DNA from: an uncultured Pseudomonadales bacterium
GTDB taxonomy: Bacteria; Pseudomonadota; Gammaproteobacteria; Pseudomonadales; Porticoccaceae
Assembly (NCBI GenBank): GCA_905478725.1
Contig: CAJQJT010000123.1
Coordinates: forward strand, 1 to 12,615
Reading direction: 5' to 3'
Length of the DNA stretch: 12,615 nt
Each line of letters begins with the position of its first letter. Positions within the stretch are counted from its first letter, which is position 1. Below the pieces are notes generated by a model that had not been told where the DNA came from, did not search any database, and saw only the letters and a list, made by a program, of their open reading frames with translations. The position numbers and the translations under genes are program-made. Positions 6,164 to 12,615 of the stretch are shown piece after piece.

Positions 6164-7618
6164 CTAAACAGCACTCCAAGCAGGGGCGATTAAACGACGC
6201 TTGCCATCAAAGCTTTTTACCACTCCAGGTTGATCTAGACCCTCTCGATCCCAGAGCTCGCAGGTGACCTGCTTATGTTTCTGGTCCAGCCCTTCACAGT
6301 AATTGCTGTAGCGACAGAGGCGCACTTCATCGCCACGGCCAAGGCGGACCTTTTCAAACCAGTCCGGATCAGCCAACGCCTGACGGGCAAAGCCAATAAT
6401 ATCGGCCTGGTCTTGTTGTAGAACAGTCTCGCCCTGCTCAAAACTGTGGATTCCGCCGGCCACAACAAAAGGTGTTTGATAGCCGCTGGCACGATTGCGG
6501 CGCCGCATTTCAGACACCGGATCTATATTGCGGCCAAAAGGTCCCTGCTTGTCGGAGATAAAGCTCGGCATACATTCGTAGCCACTGCGGCCGGTATAAG
6601 GGTAAGCAGCCCAGCCCACTTTCGGCTGTTTGGCGTCGTCAAATTTGCCGCCTCGAGAGAGAGACAAAAAGTCCATACCGGCTTCGGCAAAGCGCTCGGC
6701 AAAATAACAGGCATCTTCAAGACCGCTGCCATCGGCGACGATTTCATCAGTTAGAAAACGGCAACCCACAGTAAACTCGTCGTCGGTTGCATCCTGCACT
6801 GCCTGTAAAACCTCAAGGGGCAGGCGCACTCTCGATTGCACATCGCCGCCATAACCATCGCTGCGAGTATTGGTTGCCGACAAAAATGAGGCCATGGTGT
6901 AAGCGTGAGCATAGTGCAGTTCAACACCGTCAAATCCGGCTGCCTCTGCCCGGCGTGCAGCATTGGCAAACAGTGTCGGAAGGGTTTCTGGCAATGCGGC
7001 TATTTCGGGAATATGGGTATCGGTGACTCGCTGTCGACTGCCAAAGCTGCGGTCTTCCCACTCTTTAGCACTGAGGGCTGCCTCGAGATCTTCAACCCCG
7101 AGCTCGGACAACTTGGCACGCACCTGCTCATCAGAGCAATCGGCCATACCAAGGTACTGTCGATGCTGATCGGTAATTTTGAGAAAACGTTCGAGGTATT
7201 TAATCGGATCCGGACGACGGCGGATGGGCAGAAAATCAATCAGCTGAATCAGCAATCGCGTTTTGCCCTCGCTGGCCTCACGCACAGTATCCGCCAGTTT
7301 GCGCAGACCTTCGATGTAGCGATCATCACCTATTCGGAGTAGCGGCCCACTGGGTGTGTCGCGTATGCCGGTGGCTTCTACCACCAGCACGCCGGGTTTA
7401 CCCAGAGCAAAACGGCGATACCACTGCAGTACATCTTCGGTGACTTCGCCCTCTTCATTAGAGCGCCAAGGCACCATGGCCGGGATCCAGGTTCGCTGGA
7501 GCAATTCCATCGGACCTACATCTAGAGGTGTAAACATTTTTGACTGAGAAATTTCTTTTCTGGAAGGCCAGTCAGTGGCAATAACTTCGTACTTAATTCG
7601 TTCCGCTGGCTTCCACAT
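6164..7618 (-). CDS. Long Old Yellow Enzyme-family NADH:flavin oxidoreductase
   Basis: A 484-residue FMN-dependent ene-reductase-like enzyme. Family motifs are a first strand LLQRTWIPAMVP (39-50), the substrate-anion His pair in ELHYAHAY (233-240), YGGDVQSRVRLPLEV (256-270) and the FMN-phosphate region VVAGGIHSFEQGE (385-397). It is longer than the usual 350-400 residues because of an inserted helical stretch (about 131-205) and a C-terminal extension. Near the end, Cys435, Ser438, Cys441 and Cys453 match the spacing of the Fe-S motif of dienoyl-CoA reductase and trimethylamine dehydrogenase, with Ser in the second ligand place. The ATG at 7618 follows the marR stop by 10 bases and has a GAGA site. 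The frame could extend to a TTG at 7681, but that would overlap marR. Co-transcription with marR suggests it acts in the divergent aryl-CoA pathway; this is inference. Confidence 0.85.
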   Translation of the reverse strand: MWKPAERIKYEVIATDWPSRKEISQSKMFTPLDVGPMELLQRTWIPAMVPWRSNEEGEVTEDVLQWYRRFALGKPGVLVVEATGIRDTPSGPLLRIGDDRYIEGLRKLADTVREASEGKTRLLIQLIDFLPIRRRPDPIKYLERFLKITDQHRQYLGMADCSDEQVRAKLSELGVEDLEAALSAKEWEDRSFGSRQRVTDTHIPEIAALPETLPTLFANAARRAEAAGFDGVELHYAHAYTMASFLSATNTRSDGYGGDVQSRVRLPLEVLQAVQDATDDEFTVGCRFLTDEIVADGSGLEDACYFAERFAEAGMDFLSLSRGGKFDDAKQPKVGWAAYPYTGRSGYECMPSFISDKQGPFGRNIDPVSEMRRRNRASGYQTPFVVAGGIHSFEQGETVLQQDQADIIGFARQALADPDWFEKVRLGRGDEVRLCRYSNYCEGLDQKHKQVTCELWDREGLDQPGVVKSFDGKRRLIAPAWSAV

Positions 7619-7628
7619 TATTTTTTCT

Positions 7629-8123
7629 CTATTGTTTACTCTCACTATGGGCTGCAAGAGTCGTGCGTTTAAGCTCGCCAAGTAACTTGGTTAGCTGTTC
7701 GATATTGTCATTGCCGAGGGGACCGATGGTTTCGATTACCCACTCTTCGTGCCTGGCCGCCATCTTGTTAAAGGTTCTCAACCCCTTCGGCGTCAGCTTG
7801 ACGACAAAGGTACGGCGATCATTTTTTAACGATTCGCGACTAATTAAGCCGTCTTTAACCAACTGCGTCGCTATGCCTGAGACATTGCCCCCAGACACCA
7901 TCATGCGCTTCGACAGCGCGCCCATCACTAGGCCTTGAGGCTCGCGCTGCAACTGCGCCATAAAATCAAAACGCGGCAAAGTGGTATTAAATTCTTGGCG
8001 CAGAGATTCGCGAATGTTGTTTTCCACAAGGCTTGAACAGGTCAATAACCTGAGCCACAACTTTAGCGAGTGGTGGTCGTCTTCCACCAATCGCGCTTCG
8101 TGATCGATCTGTTCTGCACTCAT
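7629..8123 (-). CDS. MarR-family transcriptional regulator
   Basis: A 164-residue winged-helix regulator. The MarR signature is clear: a recognition-helix region MVSGGNVSGIATQLVKDGLISR (about 75-96) followed by the wing, NDRRTFVVKLTPKG (about 101-114). Flanking helices for dimerisation lie at about 15-45 and 118-155. The ATG at 8123 has AAGGA about 9 bases upstream. It is transcribed away from the monooxygenase/reductase gene across a 304-base spacer that contains an AT-rich palindrome, the usual arrangement for a MarR protein that represses both directions until a ligand binds. By analogy with the MarR-like gene in the Azoarcus evansii 2-aminobenzoate cluster, the ligand may be an aromatic acid or its CoA thioester; this is inference. 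Confidence 0.92.
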   Translation of the reverse strand: MSAEQIDHEARLVEDDHHSLKLWLRLLTCSSLVENNIRESLRQEFNTTLPRFDFMAQLQREPQGLVMGALSKRMMVSGGNVSGIATQLVKDGLISRESLKNDRRTFVVKLTPKGLRTFNKMAARHEEWVIETIGPLGNDNIEQLTKLLGELKRTTLAAHSESKQ

Positions 8124-8173
8124 TTTTTAAATCCTTATTTCAAGCTCTAAATGTATCTTCTAGGTCAGCTCTA

Positions 8174-8182
8174 AGTATACCA
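8174..8182 (-). promoter_or_regulatory. Possible extended -10 promoter for marR
   Basis: On the minus strand the sequence reads TGGTATACT, a TGn-extended -10 element with five of six consensus bases. No good -35 is seen, which is tolerated in extended -10 promoters. Transcription would begin about 45 bases before the marR start codon. Confidence 0.4.
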
Positions 8183-8212
8183 AAAGCAGGCTTGATTACG
8201 GCGATATTAGTA

Positions 8213-8255
8213 TTGCAAAAATATGTTTTAAGTTTAAAATAGTTTGCTGTATAGT
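8213..8255 (+). promoter_or_regulatory. Possible sigma-70 promoters for the monooxygenase/reductase gene
   Basis: TTGCAA (8213-8218) and TAAAAT (8235-8240) are separated by 16 bases. TTTAAG (8227-8232) and TATAGT (8250-8255) are separated by 17. Either pair is a reasonable promoter in an AT-rich stretch. Both would leave a leader of roughly 165-180 bases before the gene, containing the direct repeats and the small upstream reading frame. Confidence 0.4.
8226..8239. promoter_or_regulatory. AT-rich palindrome, candidate MarR operator
   Basis: TTTTAAGTTTAAAA is a perfect 6-bp inverted repeat with a 2-base centre. It overlaps the -10 of one candidate promoter and the -35 of the other for the divergent monooxygenase gene. 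MarR proteins commonly bind short AT-rich palindromes placed this way. An outer pair, ATTGCA (8212-8217) and TGCAAT (8255-8260), flanks it. AT-rich palindromes also arise by chance. Confidence 0.4.
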
Positions 8256-8290
8256 GCAATCAATCTTTACGTTAAAAGCATTCATCATCA

Positions 8291-8399
8291 GAAGCTCAAA
8301 AGAGGCTTCACAAGTAGCTCAGCAATTATATTAACGACTAGCTCATGACTGTTTCCGATCGACTAGCTCAAGGCTGTTTTTCTGATCGACTACCTGCAC
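8291..8399 (+). repeat. Imperfect direct repeats of 23-27 bp in the monooxygenase leader
   Basis: The core AGCTC occurs at 8293, 8316, 8340 and 8365, and a degenerate copy (ACCTG) lies at 8392, giving steps of 23, 24, 25 and 27 bases. The best pair is CGACTAGCTCATGACTGTTT (from 8335) and CGACTAGCTCAAGGCTGTTT (from 8360), both going on to a CGAT or TGAT end. A third copy begins CGACTACCTGC at 8387. Two more AGCTC copies lie nearer marR (8143 and 8167, 24 bases apart). GAAGC (8291-8295) and GCTTC (8305-8309) form a small stem at the left edge. Confidence 0.7.
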
Positions 8400-8428
8400 G
8401 AGAAAACCATATCAAAGGCGGCAAATAA
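8345..8428 (+). CDS. Candidate 27-residue upstream reading frame overlapping the monooxygenase start
   Basis: An ATG at 8345 opens 27 codons ending in TAA at 8426-8428, whose last A is the first base of the monooxygenase ATG (TAATG). The peptide begins [22 protein letters not shown] occurs twice, nine residues apart, because the second and third copies of the direct repeat are in frame with each other. An in-frame TAG at 8339-8341 limits it upstream. No clear ribosome site precedes it, and the AAAGG that serves the monooxygenase start (8414-8418) lies inside it. It may be a leader peptide that couples translation, or chance. Confidence 0.3.
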   Translation: MTVSDRLAQGCFSDRLPARENHIKGGK

Positions 8429-10770
8429 TGAAGATAGTATGTTTAGGAGGAGGCCCTGCCGGGCTGTACTTGGCGATCTCAATGAAGCTCAAGGATCCGT
8501 CACATCAAGTAGATCTCTACGAACGCAACAAACCTGATGACACCTTTGGTTGGGGTGTGGTTTTTTCAGATCAAACCGTGGAAAACCTCACGCTCAATGA
8601 TCCAGTGAGCGCAAGCAGCCTAACCAGTGAGTTTATTCATTGGGATATGATCGACTGCGTGGTTAATGGCGAGATTGAACGCTCTGACGGTCATGGTTTT
8701 ATCGGTCTTGGACGCAAGCGCATGCTGCAGATTCTCCATGCCAGAGCCACAGAGCTTGGGGTTAACCTGCATTTCCAGAGTGAGTTTACAGTCGAGGATA
8801 TAGACACGCGCTTTGCCGATGCCGATTTAGTGGTTGCCGCCGACGGTCTCAACTCAAAAATCCGCAACTCCGATCTAAAAGCTTTCGAGTGCACTGTCGA
8901 TGTGCGCAGTAATCACTTTGTCTGGCTCGGCACCAAGCAACGCTTTCGCGATGCCTTTACGTTTATCTTTGAAAAGACCCAGCACGGCTGGATATGGGCT
9001 CACGCCTATCAGTTTGATGAAGATACCTCGACCTTTATTGTCGAGTGTAATCCTGATGTCTACGAAGCCTTTGGCTTCGACAAGATGACCCATGCCGAGA
9101 GCGCCGAGACCTGCCGCAAGATCTTTGAAAAATCTTTGGGCGGTCATGAGCTGCTGACCAACTCTGCACATATTCGTGGATCCGCTTGGATTAACTTCCC
9201 CCAAGTGCTGTGCCGCAACTGGATTAAAAATGATCGTTTGGTACTGATTGGCGATGCCGCCCATACAGCCCACTACTCTATTGGTTCTGGCACCAAGCTC
9301 GGCCTGGAAGATGCTATATCTCTGGCCAAGCACCTGAGCAGCGACCTGCCGGTGCGCGACGCACTCCAGGCCTATCAGGACGAGCGCGAGTTGGAAGCCC
9401 TAAAGCTACAGAACGCCGCACTCAATGCAATGATCTGGTTTGAGAACACGCCGCGCTATTTAGAGGCCTTTGATCTCAAGCAGTTTAACTATTCAATGCT
9501 CACCCGAAGCCAGCGTGTCAGCCACGAAAATCTGCGACTGCGCGATGAAACATGGCTTCAGGGCATGGAAAAACACTTGGCTAAAATTTCTCTCGGCGAC
9601 AATTTTGACGAGGCAGTTCCGCCAATGTTTTTGCCCTACAAACTGGGTAACTTAGAACTGGAAAATCGCGTCGTGGTCTCCCCCATGTCAATGTACAGCG
9701 CCACCGACGGCCTGCCCGATGACTGGCACCTGGTGCACTACGGCAATATGGCAAAAGGCGGCGCCGGACTCATATTCACCGAGATGACTGACATCTCTGC
9801 GGACGCTCGTATCACCCCGGGCTGTACTGGCCTGTGGAATGATGAGCAGGAAGCTAGCTGGAAACGCATTGTCGATTTTGTTCACGGTCACACTCAGGCC
9901 AAGATCGCCATGCAGCTGGGTCACGCAGGCCCCAAAGGTTCTACCAAAGCACCTTGGGACTGGCATCGCGATCGCCTCGACGATCCCCTTGATGAAGCCA
10001 ATGGCTGGCCGCTACTGTCTGCCAGTGAGCAGCCCTTTGACAGTTACAGCCCTGTGCCCAAGGCCATGACGCGCGCCGATATGGATGAGATCAAGCGGCA
10101 GTTTGTCGATTCCACCCACCGCGCAGCTCGCGCCGGTTTTGATCTATTGGAATTACACGGTGCCCACGGTTATCTGTTGGCCGCCTTTATTACACCCATT
10201 CTCAATAAGCGCGAAGATGAATACGGTGGTTCCCTGGAAAATCGTCTGCGCTATCCAGTAGAAGTATTCAGCGCCATGCGCGCTGCCTGGCCCGCCGAGC
10301 GCCCCATGTCCGTGCGCATTTCCGCACACGACTGGATGGGTGACCTGGGTATCAGTGAAGCTGACTGCGTTGAGTTGGCCAAAGCCTTTGCCGATGCTGG
10401 CGCGGATATTATTGATGTGTCCAGTGGTCAGACCTCTCACCAGGCGAAACCACGGCCAGGTCGTATGTTCCAGACACCATTGTCGGATCAGATCCGCAAT
10501 GAAGCCGGTATTGCCACCATGGCAGTGGGCAATATCTTCGAGCTGGATCATGTGAATAGCATTATTGCTGCGGGACGGGCAGACCTGGTTTGTCTGGGTC
10601 GCGCTCATCTGGCCGACCCCAACTGGACATTGCGCGCCGCGGCTGAAAGTGGCCATACTGGTGTCGGTGTCCACGAACAAAAACAATACTATATGGGCTT
10701 CCGCCAATTGCACACCAATCTGCGTCGCGCCGCCGAACAGGCCGCCGCTGATTTGCGCGCATTGAAATAG
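8428..10770 (+). CDS. Fused FAD monooxygenase/Old Yellow Enzyme: 2-aminobenzoyl-CoA monooxygenase/reductase type
   Basis: A 780-residue fusion of two flavoenzymes. Residues about 1-375 are a group A FAD monooxygenase with the dinucleotide motif CLGGGPAG (5-12), a DG motif in [13 protein letters not shown] (134-146) and LIGDAAHT (273-280). Residues about 395-765 are an Old Yellow Enzyme domain: [20 protein letters not shown] (401-420), MQLGHAG (495-501), [11 protein letters not shown] (577-587), [12 protein letters not shown] (599-610) and the FMN site VGNIFELD (700-707). This architecture is known from 2-aminobenzoyl-CoA monooxygenase/reductase of Azoarcus evansii, which hydroxylates and then reduces the ring to 2-amino-5-oxocyclohex-1-enecarbonyl-CoA, and from salicylyl-CoA 5-hydroxylase. 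The beta-oxidation-like genes downstream and the divergent MarR favour the first. No gentisate dioxygenase or thioesterase is in view, but the operon runs past the window. Cytosolic; needs FAD, FMN, NAD(P)H and O2. Confidence 0.88.
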   Translation: MKIVCLGGGPAGLYLAISMKLKDPSHQVDLYERNKPDDTFGWGVVFSDQTVENLTLNDPVSASSLTSEFIHWDMIDCVVNGEIERSDGHGFIGLGRKRMLQILHARATELGVNLHFQSEFTVEDIDTRFADADLVVAADGLNSKIRNSDLKAFECTVDVRSNHFVWLGTKQRFRDAFTFIFEKTQHGWIWAHAYQFDEDTSTFIVECNPDVYEAFGFDKMTHAESAETCRKIFEKSLGGHELLTNSAHIRGSAWINFPQVLCRNWIKNDRLVLIGDAAHTAHYSIGSGTKLGLEDAISLAKHLSSDLPVRDALQAYQDERELEALKLQNAALNAMIWFENTPRYLEAFDLKQFNYSMLTRSQRVSHENLRLRDETWLQGMEKHLAKISLGDNFDEAVPPMFLPYKLGNLELENRVVVSPMSMYSATDGLPDDWHLVHYGNMAKGGAGLIFTEMTDISADARITPGCTGLWNDEQEASWKRIVDFVHGHTQAKIAMQLGHAGPKGSTKAPWDWHRDRLDDPLDEANGWPLLSASEQPFDSYSPVPKAMTRADMDEIKRQFVDSTHRAARAGFDLLELHGAHGYLLAAFITPILNKREDEYGGSLENRLRYPVEVFSAMRAAWPAERPMSVRISAHDWMGDLGISEADCVELAKAFADAGADIIDVSSGQTSHQAKPRPGRMFQTPLSDQIRNEAGIATMAVGNIFELDHVNSIIAAGRADLVCLGRAHLADPNWTLRAAAESGHTGVGVHEQKQYYMGFRQLHTNLRRAAEQAAADLRALK

Positions 10771-10802
10771 CCCCATAACCAAAGGACAGGTCAATAGCGA
10801 TC

Positions 10803-11573
10803 ATGAAACTAGACAATGCACATGCTGTAATCACCGGCGCTGGCAGTGGAATAGGCGCAGCCATCGCCCTGAAATTTGCCGCCGCCGGGGTCAAAGTGAG
10901 CCTCATGGGCCGTCGCCATGAAAAGCTTTTGGATACCGCAGCGCTATTTTCCGAGGATCAAAAGTCTGCCTGTATTGTCTGTGATGTAACCAATCACGAC
11001 AGTGTTGAAACGGCCTTTGCCGACGCCACCAAGCATTTTGGGCCCATAGACATTCTGGTCAACTGTGCCGGTGCTGCGCCGACCAATGCTTTCCATAAGA
11101 TTGGCATCGACGAGTGGAAGAGTATTATCGACGTCAATCTCCACGGCGTCTTTAGCTGTACCTCCCAGGTGATTAATCCAATGCGTGAGCGCAAGTCCGG
11201 ACGTATTATTAATATTGCCAGCACCTCTGCTCTAAAGGGTTATGCCTATGTCAGCGCCTACTCCACCGCCAAACACGGCGTACTGGGTCTAACCCGGTCA
11301 CTGGCATTGGAAACAGCAAAATATGGCATTACAGTCAATGCCATCTGTCCCGGTTTCACTGACACCGACATTATCCGCGACAGTGTTGCCAAGATTGTCG
11401 AGACCACTGGACGCACGGAAGAGCAGGCGCTAAAACAATTTGTCAGCAGCAATCCCCAGGGGCGTTTAATTACTCCAAAGGAAATTGCCGAAACCACGGT
11501 TTGGCTCTGTATGGATGGCAGTGACTCAATCACCGGTCAGGCAATATCTGTGAGCGGCGGCGAAGTGATGTAA
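10803..11573 (+). CDS. SDR-family dehydrogenase, probable 3-hydroxyacyl-CoA dehydrogenase of the pathway
   Basis: A 256-residue classical short-chain dehydrogenase. It shows TGAGSGIG (11-18) for NAD(P), Asp61 in CDVTN, NCAG (87-90), Asn112, Ser140 and YSTAK (Tyr153, Lys157), so the Asn-Ser-Tyr-Lys tetrad is complete. The segment AICPGFTDTDI (180-190) closes the cofactor site. The gene lies 32 bases after the monooxygenase/reductase stop, with AAAGGACAGG at 10781-10790 as a somewhat distant ribosome site. In the cluster context it would oxidise a 3-hydroxyacyl-CoA or alicyclic alcohol intermediate. That is inferred from the three beta-oxidation genes reported beside the Azoarcus enzyme; SDR sequence alone does not give the substrate, and 3-oxoacyl-ACP reductase or 3-hydroxybutyrate dehydrogenase are similar. 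Confidence 0.87.
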   Translation: MKLDNAHAVITGAGSGIGAAIALKFAAAGVKVSLMGRRHEKLLDTAALFSEDQKSACIVCDVTNHDSVETAFADATKHFGPIDILVNCAGAAPTNAFHKIGIDEWKSIIDVNLHGVFSCTSQVINPMRERKSGRIINIASTSALKGYAYVSAYSTAKHGVLGLTRSLALETAKYGITVNAICPGFTDTDIIRDSVAKIVETTGRTEEQALKQFVSSNPQGRLITPKEIAETTVWLCMDGSDSITGQAISVSGGEVM

Positions 11574-11577
11574 AAAC

Positions 11578-11605
11578 ACTGCCATTAAAGCGTTATTAGG
11601 GCAGT
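11578..11605 (+). other. Small hairpin between the SDR and crotonase genes
   Basis: ACTGCC (11578-11583) and GGCAGT (11600-11605) form a 6-bp stem around a 16-base loop that contains TAAAGCGTTA, itself able to pair weakly. It starts just after the SDR stop codon. No T-run follows, so it is more likely an mRNA processing or stability element than a terminator, if it matters at all. Confidence 0.3.
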
Positions 11606-11627
11606 CATAACTAATTAGGAAACTAGA

Positions 11628-12440
11628 ATGCAATTAACCGAACTGAAAGATTACCAAGCCACGCACTTTCTCTGGGAGACCGATGGCACCGTAGGCACCA
11701 TTACCCTCAACCGTCCCGAGCGCAAAAACCCGCTGACTTTTGAATCCTATGTGGAATTGCGCGATCTGTTTCGCGATCTGGTTTACGCCGGCGATATCAA
11801 TGCCATTGTTATCCGCGGTGCTGGCGGTAACTTCTGTTCCGGCGGTGATGTTCACGAGATCATTGGTCCACTGACCAAAATGTCGATGAAAGAACTGCTC
11901 GCCTTTACCCGCATGACCGGGGATCTGGTCAAAGCCATGCGCGCCTGCCGCCAGCCGATTATCAGCGTTGTTGAAGGTGTCTGTGCCGGCGCCGGTGCGA
12001 TTATCGCCATGAGCAGCGACCTGCGTTATGCCTCGCCGGATGCCGGTGTCGCCTTTCTGTTTAACCGTGTTGGTCTGGCCGGTTGCGATATGGGTGCCTG
12101 TGCGATTTTGCCAAGAATTATCGGTCAGGGCCGCGCCAGTGATTTGCTTTACAGCGGCCGCTCATTAAAAGCTGAGGAAGGCGAGCGCTGGGGATTCTTT
12201 AATCGGATCTCAGACGCTCCCCTTGAAGAGGCTATGAAAACTGCACAGCGGATTGCCAATGGTCCTACCTTCGCCAACGGCATCACCAAAAATCAACTGC
12301 ATCAGGAATGGAATATGTCCGTTGATCAGGCTATTGAAGCCGAGGCCCAGGCCCAGGCGATCTGTATGCAGACCGAAGACTTTACCCGTGCGTACAATGC
12401 TTTTGTCAATAAAGAAACGCCGATTTTTAAAGGCGACTAA
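11628..12440 (+). CDS. Crotonase (enoyl-CoA hydratase/isomerase) family protein, non-canonical active site
   Basis: A 270-residue crotonase-fold protein. It has the first oxyanion segment [10 protein letters not shown] (66-75), the second, [21 protein letters not shown] (116-136), and [22 protein letters not shown] (145-166). By-eye alignment with rat enoyl-CoA hydratase puts Ile125 at the place of Glu144 and Asn146/Arg147 near Glu164, so neither catalytic glutamate is obvious. Asp154 in AGCDMGA is a possible substitute. The gene has an AGGA ribosome site 7 bases before ATG 11628 and sits 54 bases after the SDR gene. In the cluster it should act on a cyclic CoA thioester after the monooxygenase/reductase. 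Hydration, ring hydrolysis as in BadI, or loss of the amino group are all possible, and the sequence does not decide between them. Confidence 0.87.
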   Translation: MQLTELKDYQATHFLWETDGTVGTITLNRPERKNPLTFESYVELRDLFRDLVYAGDINAIVIRGAGGNFCSGGDVHEIIGPLTKMSMKELLAFTRMTGDLVKAMRACRQPIISVVEGVCAGAGAIIAMSSDLRYASPDAGVAFLFNRVGLAGCDMGACAILPRIIGQGRASDLLYSGRSLKAEEGERWGFFNRISDAPLEEAMKTAQRIANGPTFANGITKNQLHQEWNMSVDQAIEAEAQAQAICMQTEDFTRAYNAFVNKETPIFKGD

Positions 12441-12460
12441 AAGCGACTAAAGCGCTAATA
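12431..12460 (+). repeat. Short direct repeat at the crotonase stop codon
   Basis: Three near-copies follow each other: AGGCGACTAA (12431-12440, including the stop), AAGCGACTAA (12441-12450) and AGCGCTAA. The result is a second in-register CGACTAA just after the stop. It is probably a small slippage duplication without function. Confidence 0.45.
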
Positions 12461-12514
12461 CGGACAAAATTTTATTTAGGAAATACTTAAAAAAATTATT
12501 TAAGAGGACAAGCT

Positions 12515-12615
12515 GTGACCGATAAGACTTTTCTGAACTGGCCTTTTTTCGAACCACAACACCGTGAACTGGCGGAAAAAGTACAGGCCTGGGCGACAGA
12601 CAATATCCCCGCCCT
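12515..12615 (+). CDS. Acyl-CoA dehydrogenase, N-terminal fragment cut by the window edge
   Basis: The frame opens with GTG at 12515, preceded by AGAGGA (12503-12508) at 6 bases spacing, and runs open to the window end, giving 33 complete codons. The peptide begins TDKTFLNWPFFEPQHRELA after the start residue. This resembles the start of acyl-CoA dehydrogenases, where a first helix carries an HRELA-type sequence before the FAD domain. The fragment is too short to show any catalytic residue. Its place after the SDR and crotonase genes, 74 bases downstream of the latter, completes the set of three beta-oxidation-type enzymes expected in a 2-aminobenzoyl-CoA cluster. It would then oxidise an alicyclic CoA intermediate with electron-transfer flavoprotein as acceptor; this is inference. 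Confidence 0.72.
   Translation, partial: MTDKTFLNWPFFEPQHRELAEKVQAWATDNIPA

Noticed and set aside
6905..7342. A 145-codon plus-strand open frame
   Set aside because: It is antisense to the flavin oxidoreductase gene, over its catalytic motif region, and has no recognisable domain.
7619..7681. Longer N-terminus of the flavin oxidoreductase from a TTG at 7681
   Set aside because: It would overlap the end of marR and lacks a ribosome site. ATG 7618 directly follows marR and has GAGA at a suitable distance.
8875..9333. A 152-codon minus-strand open frame
   Set aside because: It is antisense to the FAD monooxygenase domain, including GDAAH. It has no family features and no ribosome site that would support it.
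10153..10794. A 213-codon open frame on the minus strand
   Set aside because: It lies wholly opposite the OYE domain of the fusion enzyme, whose motifs are unmistakable. Its own translation resembles no family I know, so it is a shadow frame.

Overview
The window looks like a chromosomal segment of a gammaproteobacterium, perhaps a marine heterotroph of the Cellvibrionales type. That placement rests only on gene content and protein style and is an inference. Coding density is high, base composition is moderate, and no IS element, integrase, tRNA, rRNA or CRISPR array is visible.

Left part (about 1-3140, plus strand). A short open tail (1-93) may be the end of a gene that starts outside the window. 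It is followed by sbtA, a SbtA-family bicarbonate/Na+ transporter, and sbtB, its PII-like regulator, which overlap at the stop/start junction. Next comes a CPA2 (KefB-type) cation/proton antiporter with a C-terminal nucleotide-binding domain. Together they form an ion and inorganic-carbon module. It converges on the next block across a perfect 10-bp inverted repeat.

Middle part (3130-8123, minus strand). In transcription order this holds a MarR regulator, a long Old Yellow Enzyme-type flavin oxidoreductase with a degenerate Fe-S motif, a membrane-anchored amidohydrolase of the D-aminoacylase type, and a class I HMG-CoA reductase. A ten-unit, exactly 16-bp tandem repeat fills the space between the last two genes and begins directly after the amidohydrolase stop codon.

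Right part (8428-12615, plus strand), divergent from marR. The genes are a 780-residue fusion of a flavin monooxygenase and an Old Yellow Enzyme, an SDR dehydrogenase, a crotonase-family protein and the start of an acyl-CoA dehydrogenase. This set (MarR, fusion flavoprotein, three beta-oxidation-like enzymes) matches the CoA-dependent aerobic 2-aminobenzoate (anthranilate) cluster described from Azoarcus evansii. The key enzyme there is 2-aminobenzoyl-CoA monooxygenase/reductase, and the steps after it have been proposed as beta-oxidation-like rather than fully worked out. Salicylyl-CoA 5-hydroxylase has the same fusion architecture and is the main alternative.

The divergent marR/monooxygenase spacer (8124-8427) holds an AT-rich palindrome over plausible promoters, imperfect 23-27 bp direct repeats around AGCTC, and a 27-codon upstream reading frame whose stop overlaps the monooxygenase start (TAATG). 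The items most worth following are the anthranilate-CoA-like pathway with its extra flavin reductase and unusual crotonase, the repeat-bearing leader with its upstream frame, and the 16-bp repeat next to the HMG-CoA reductase gene.
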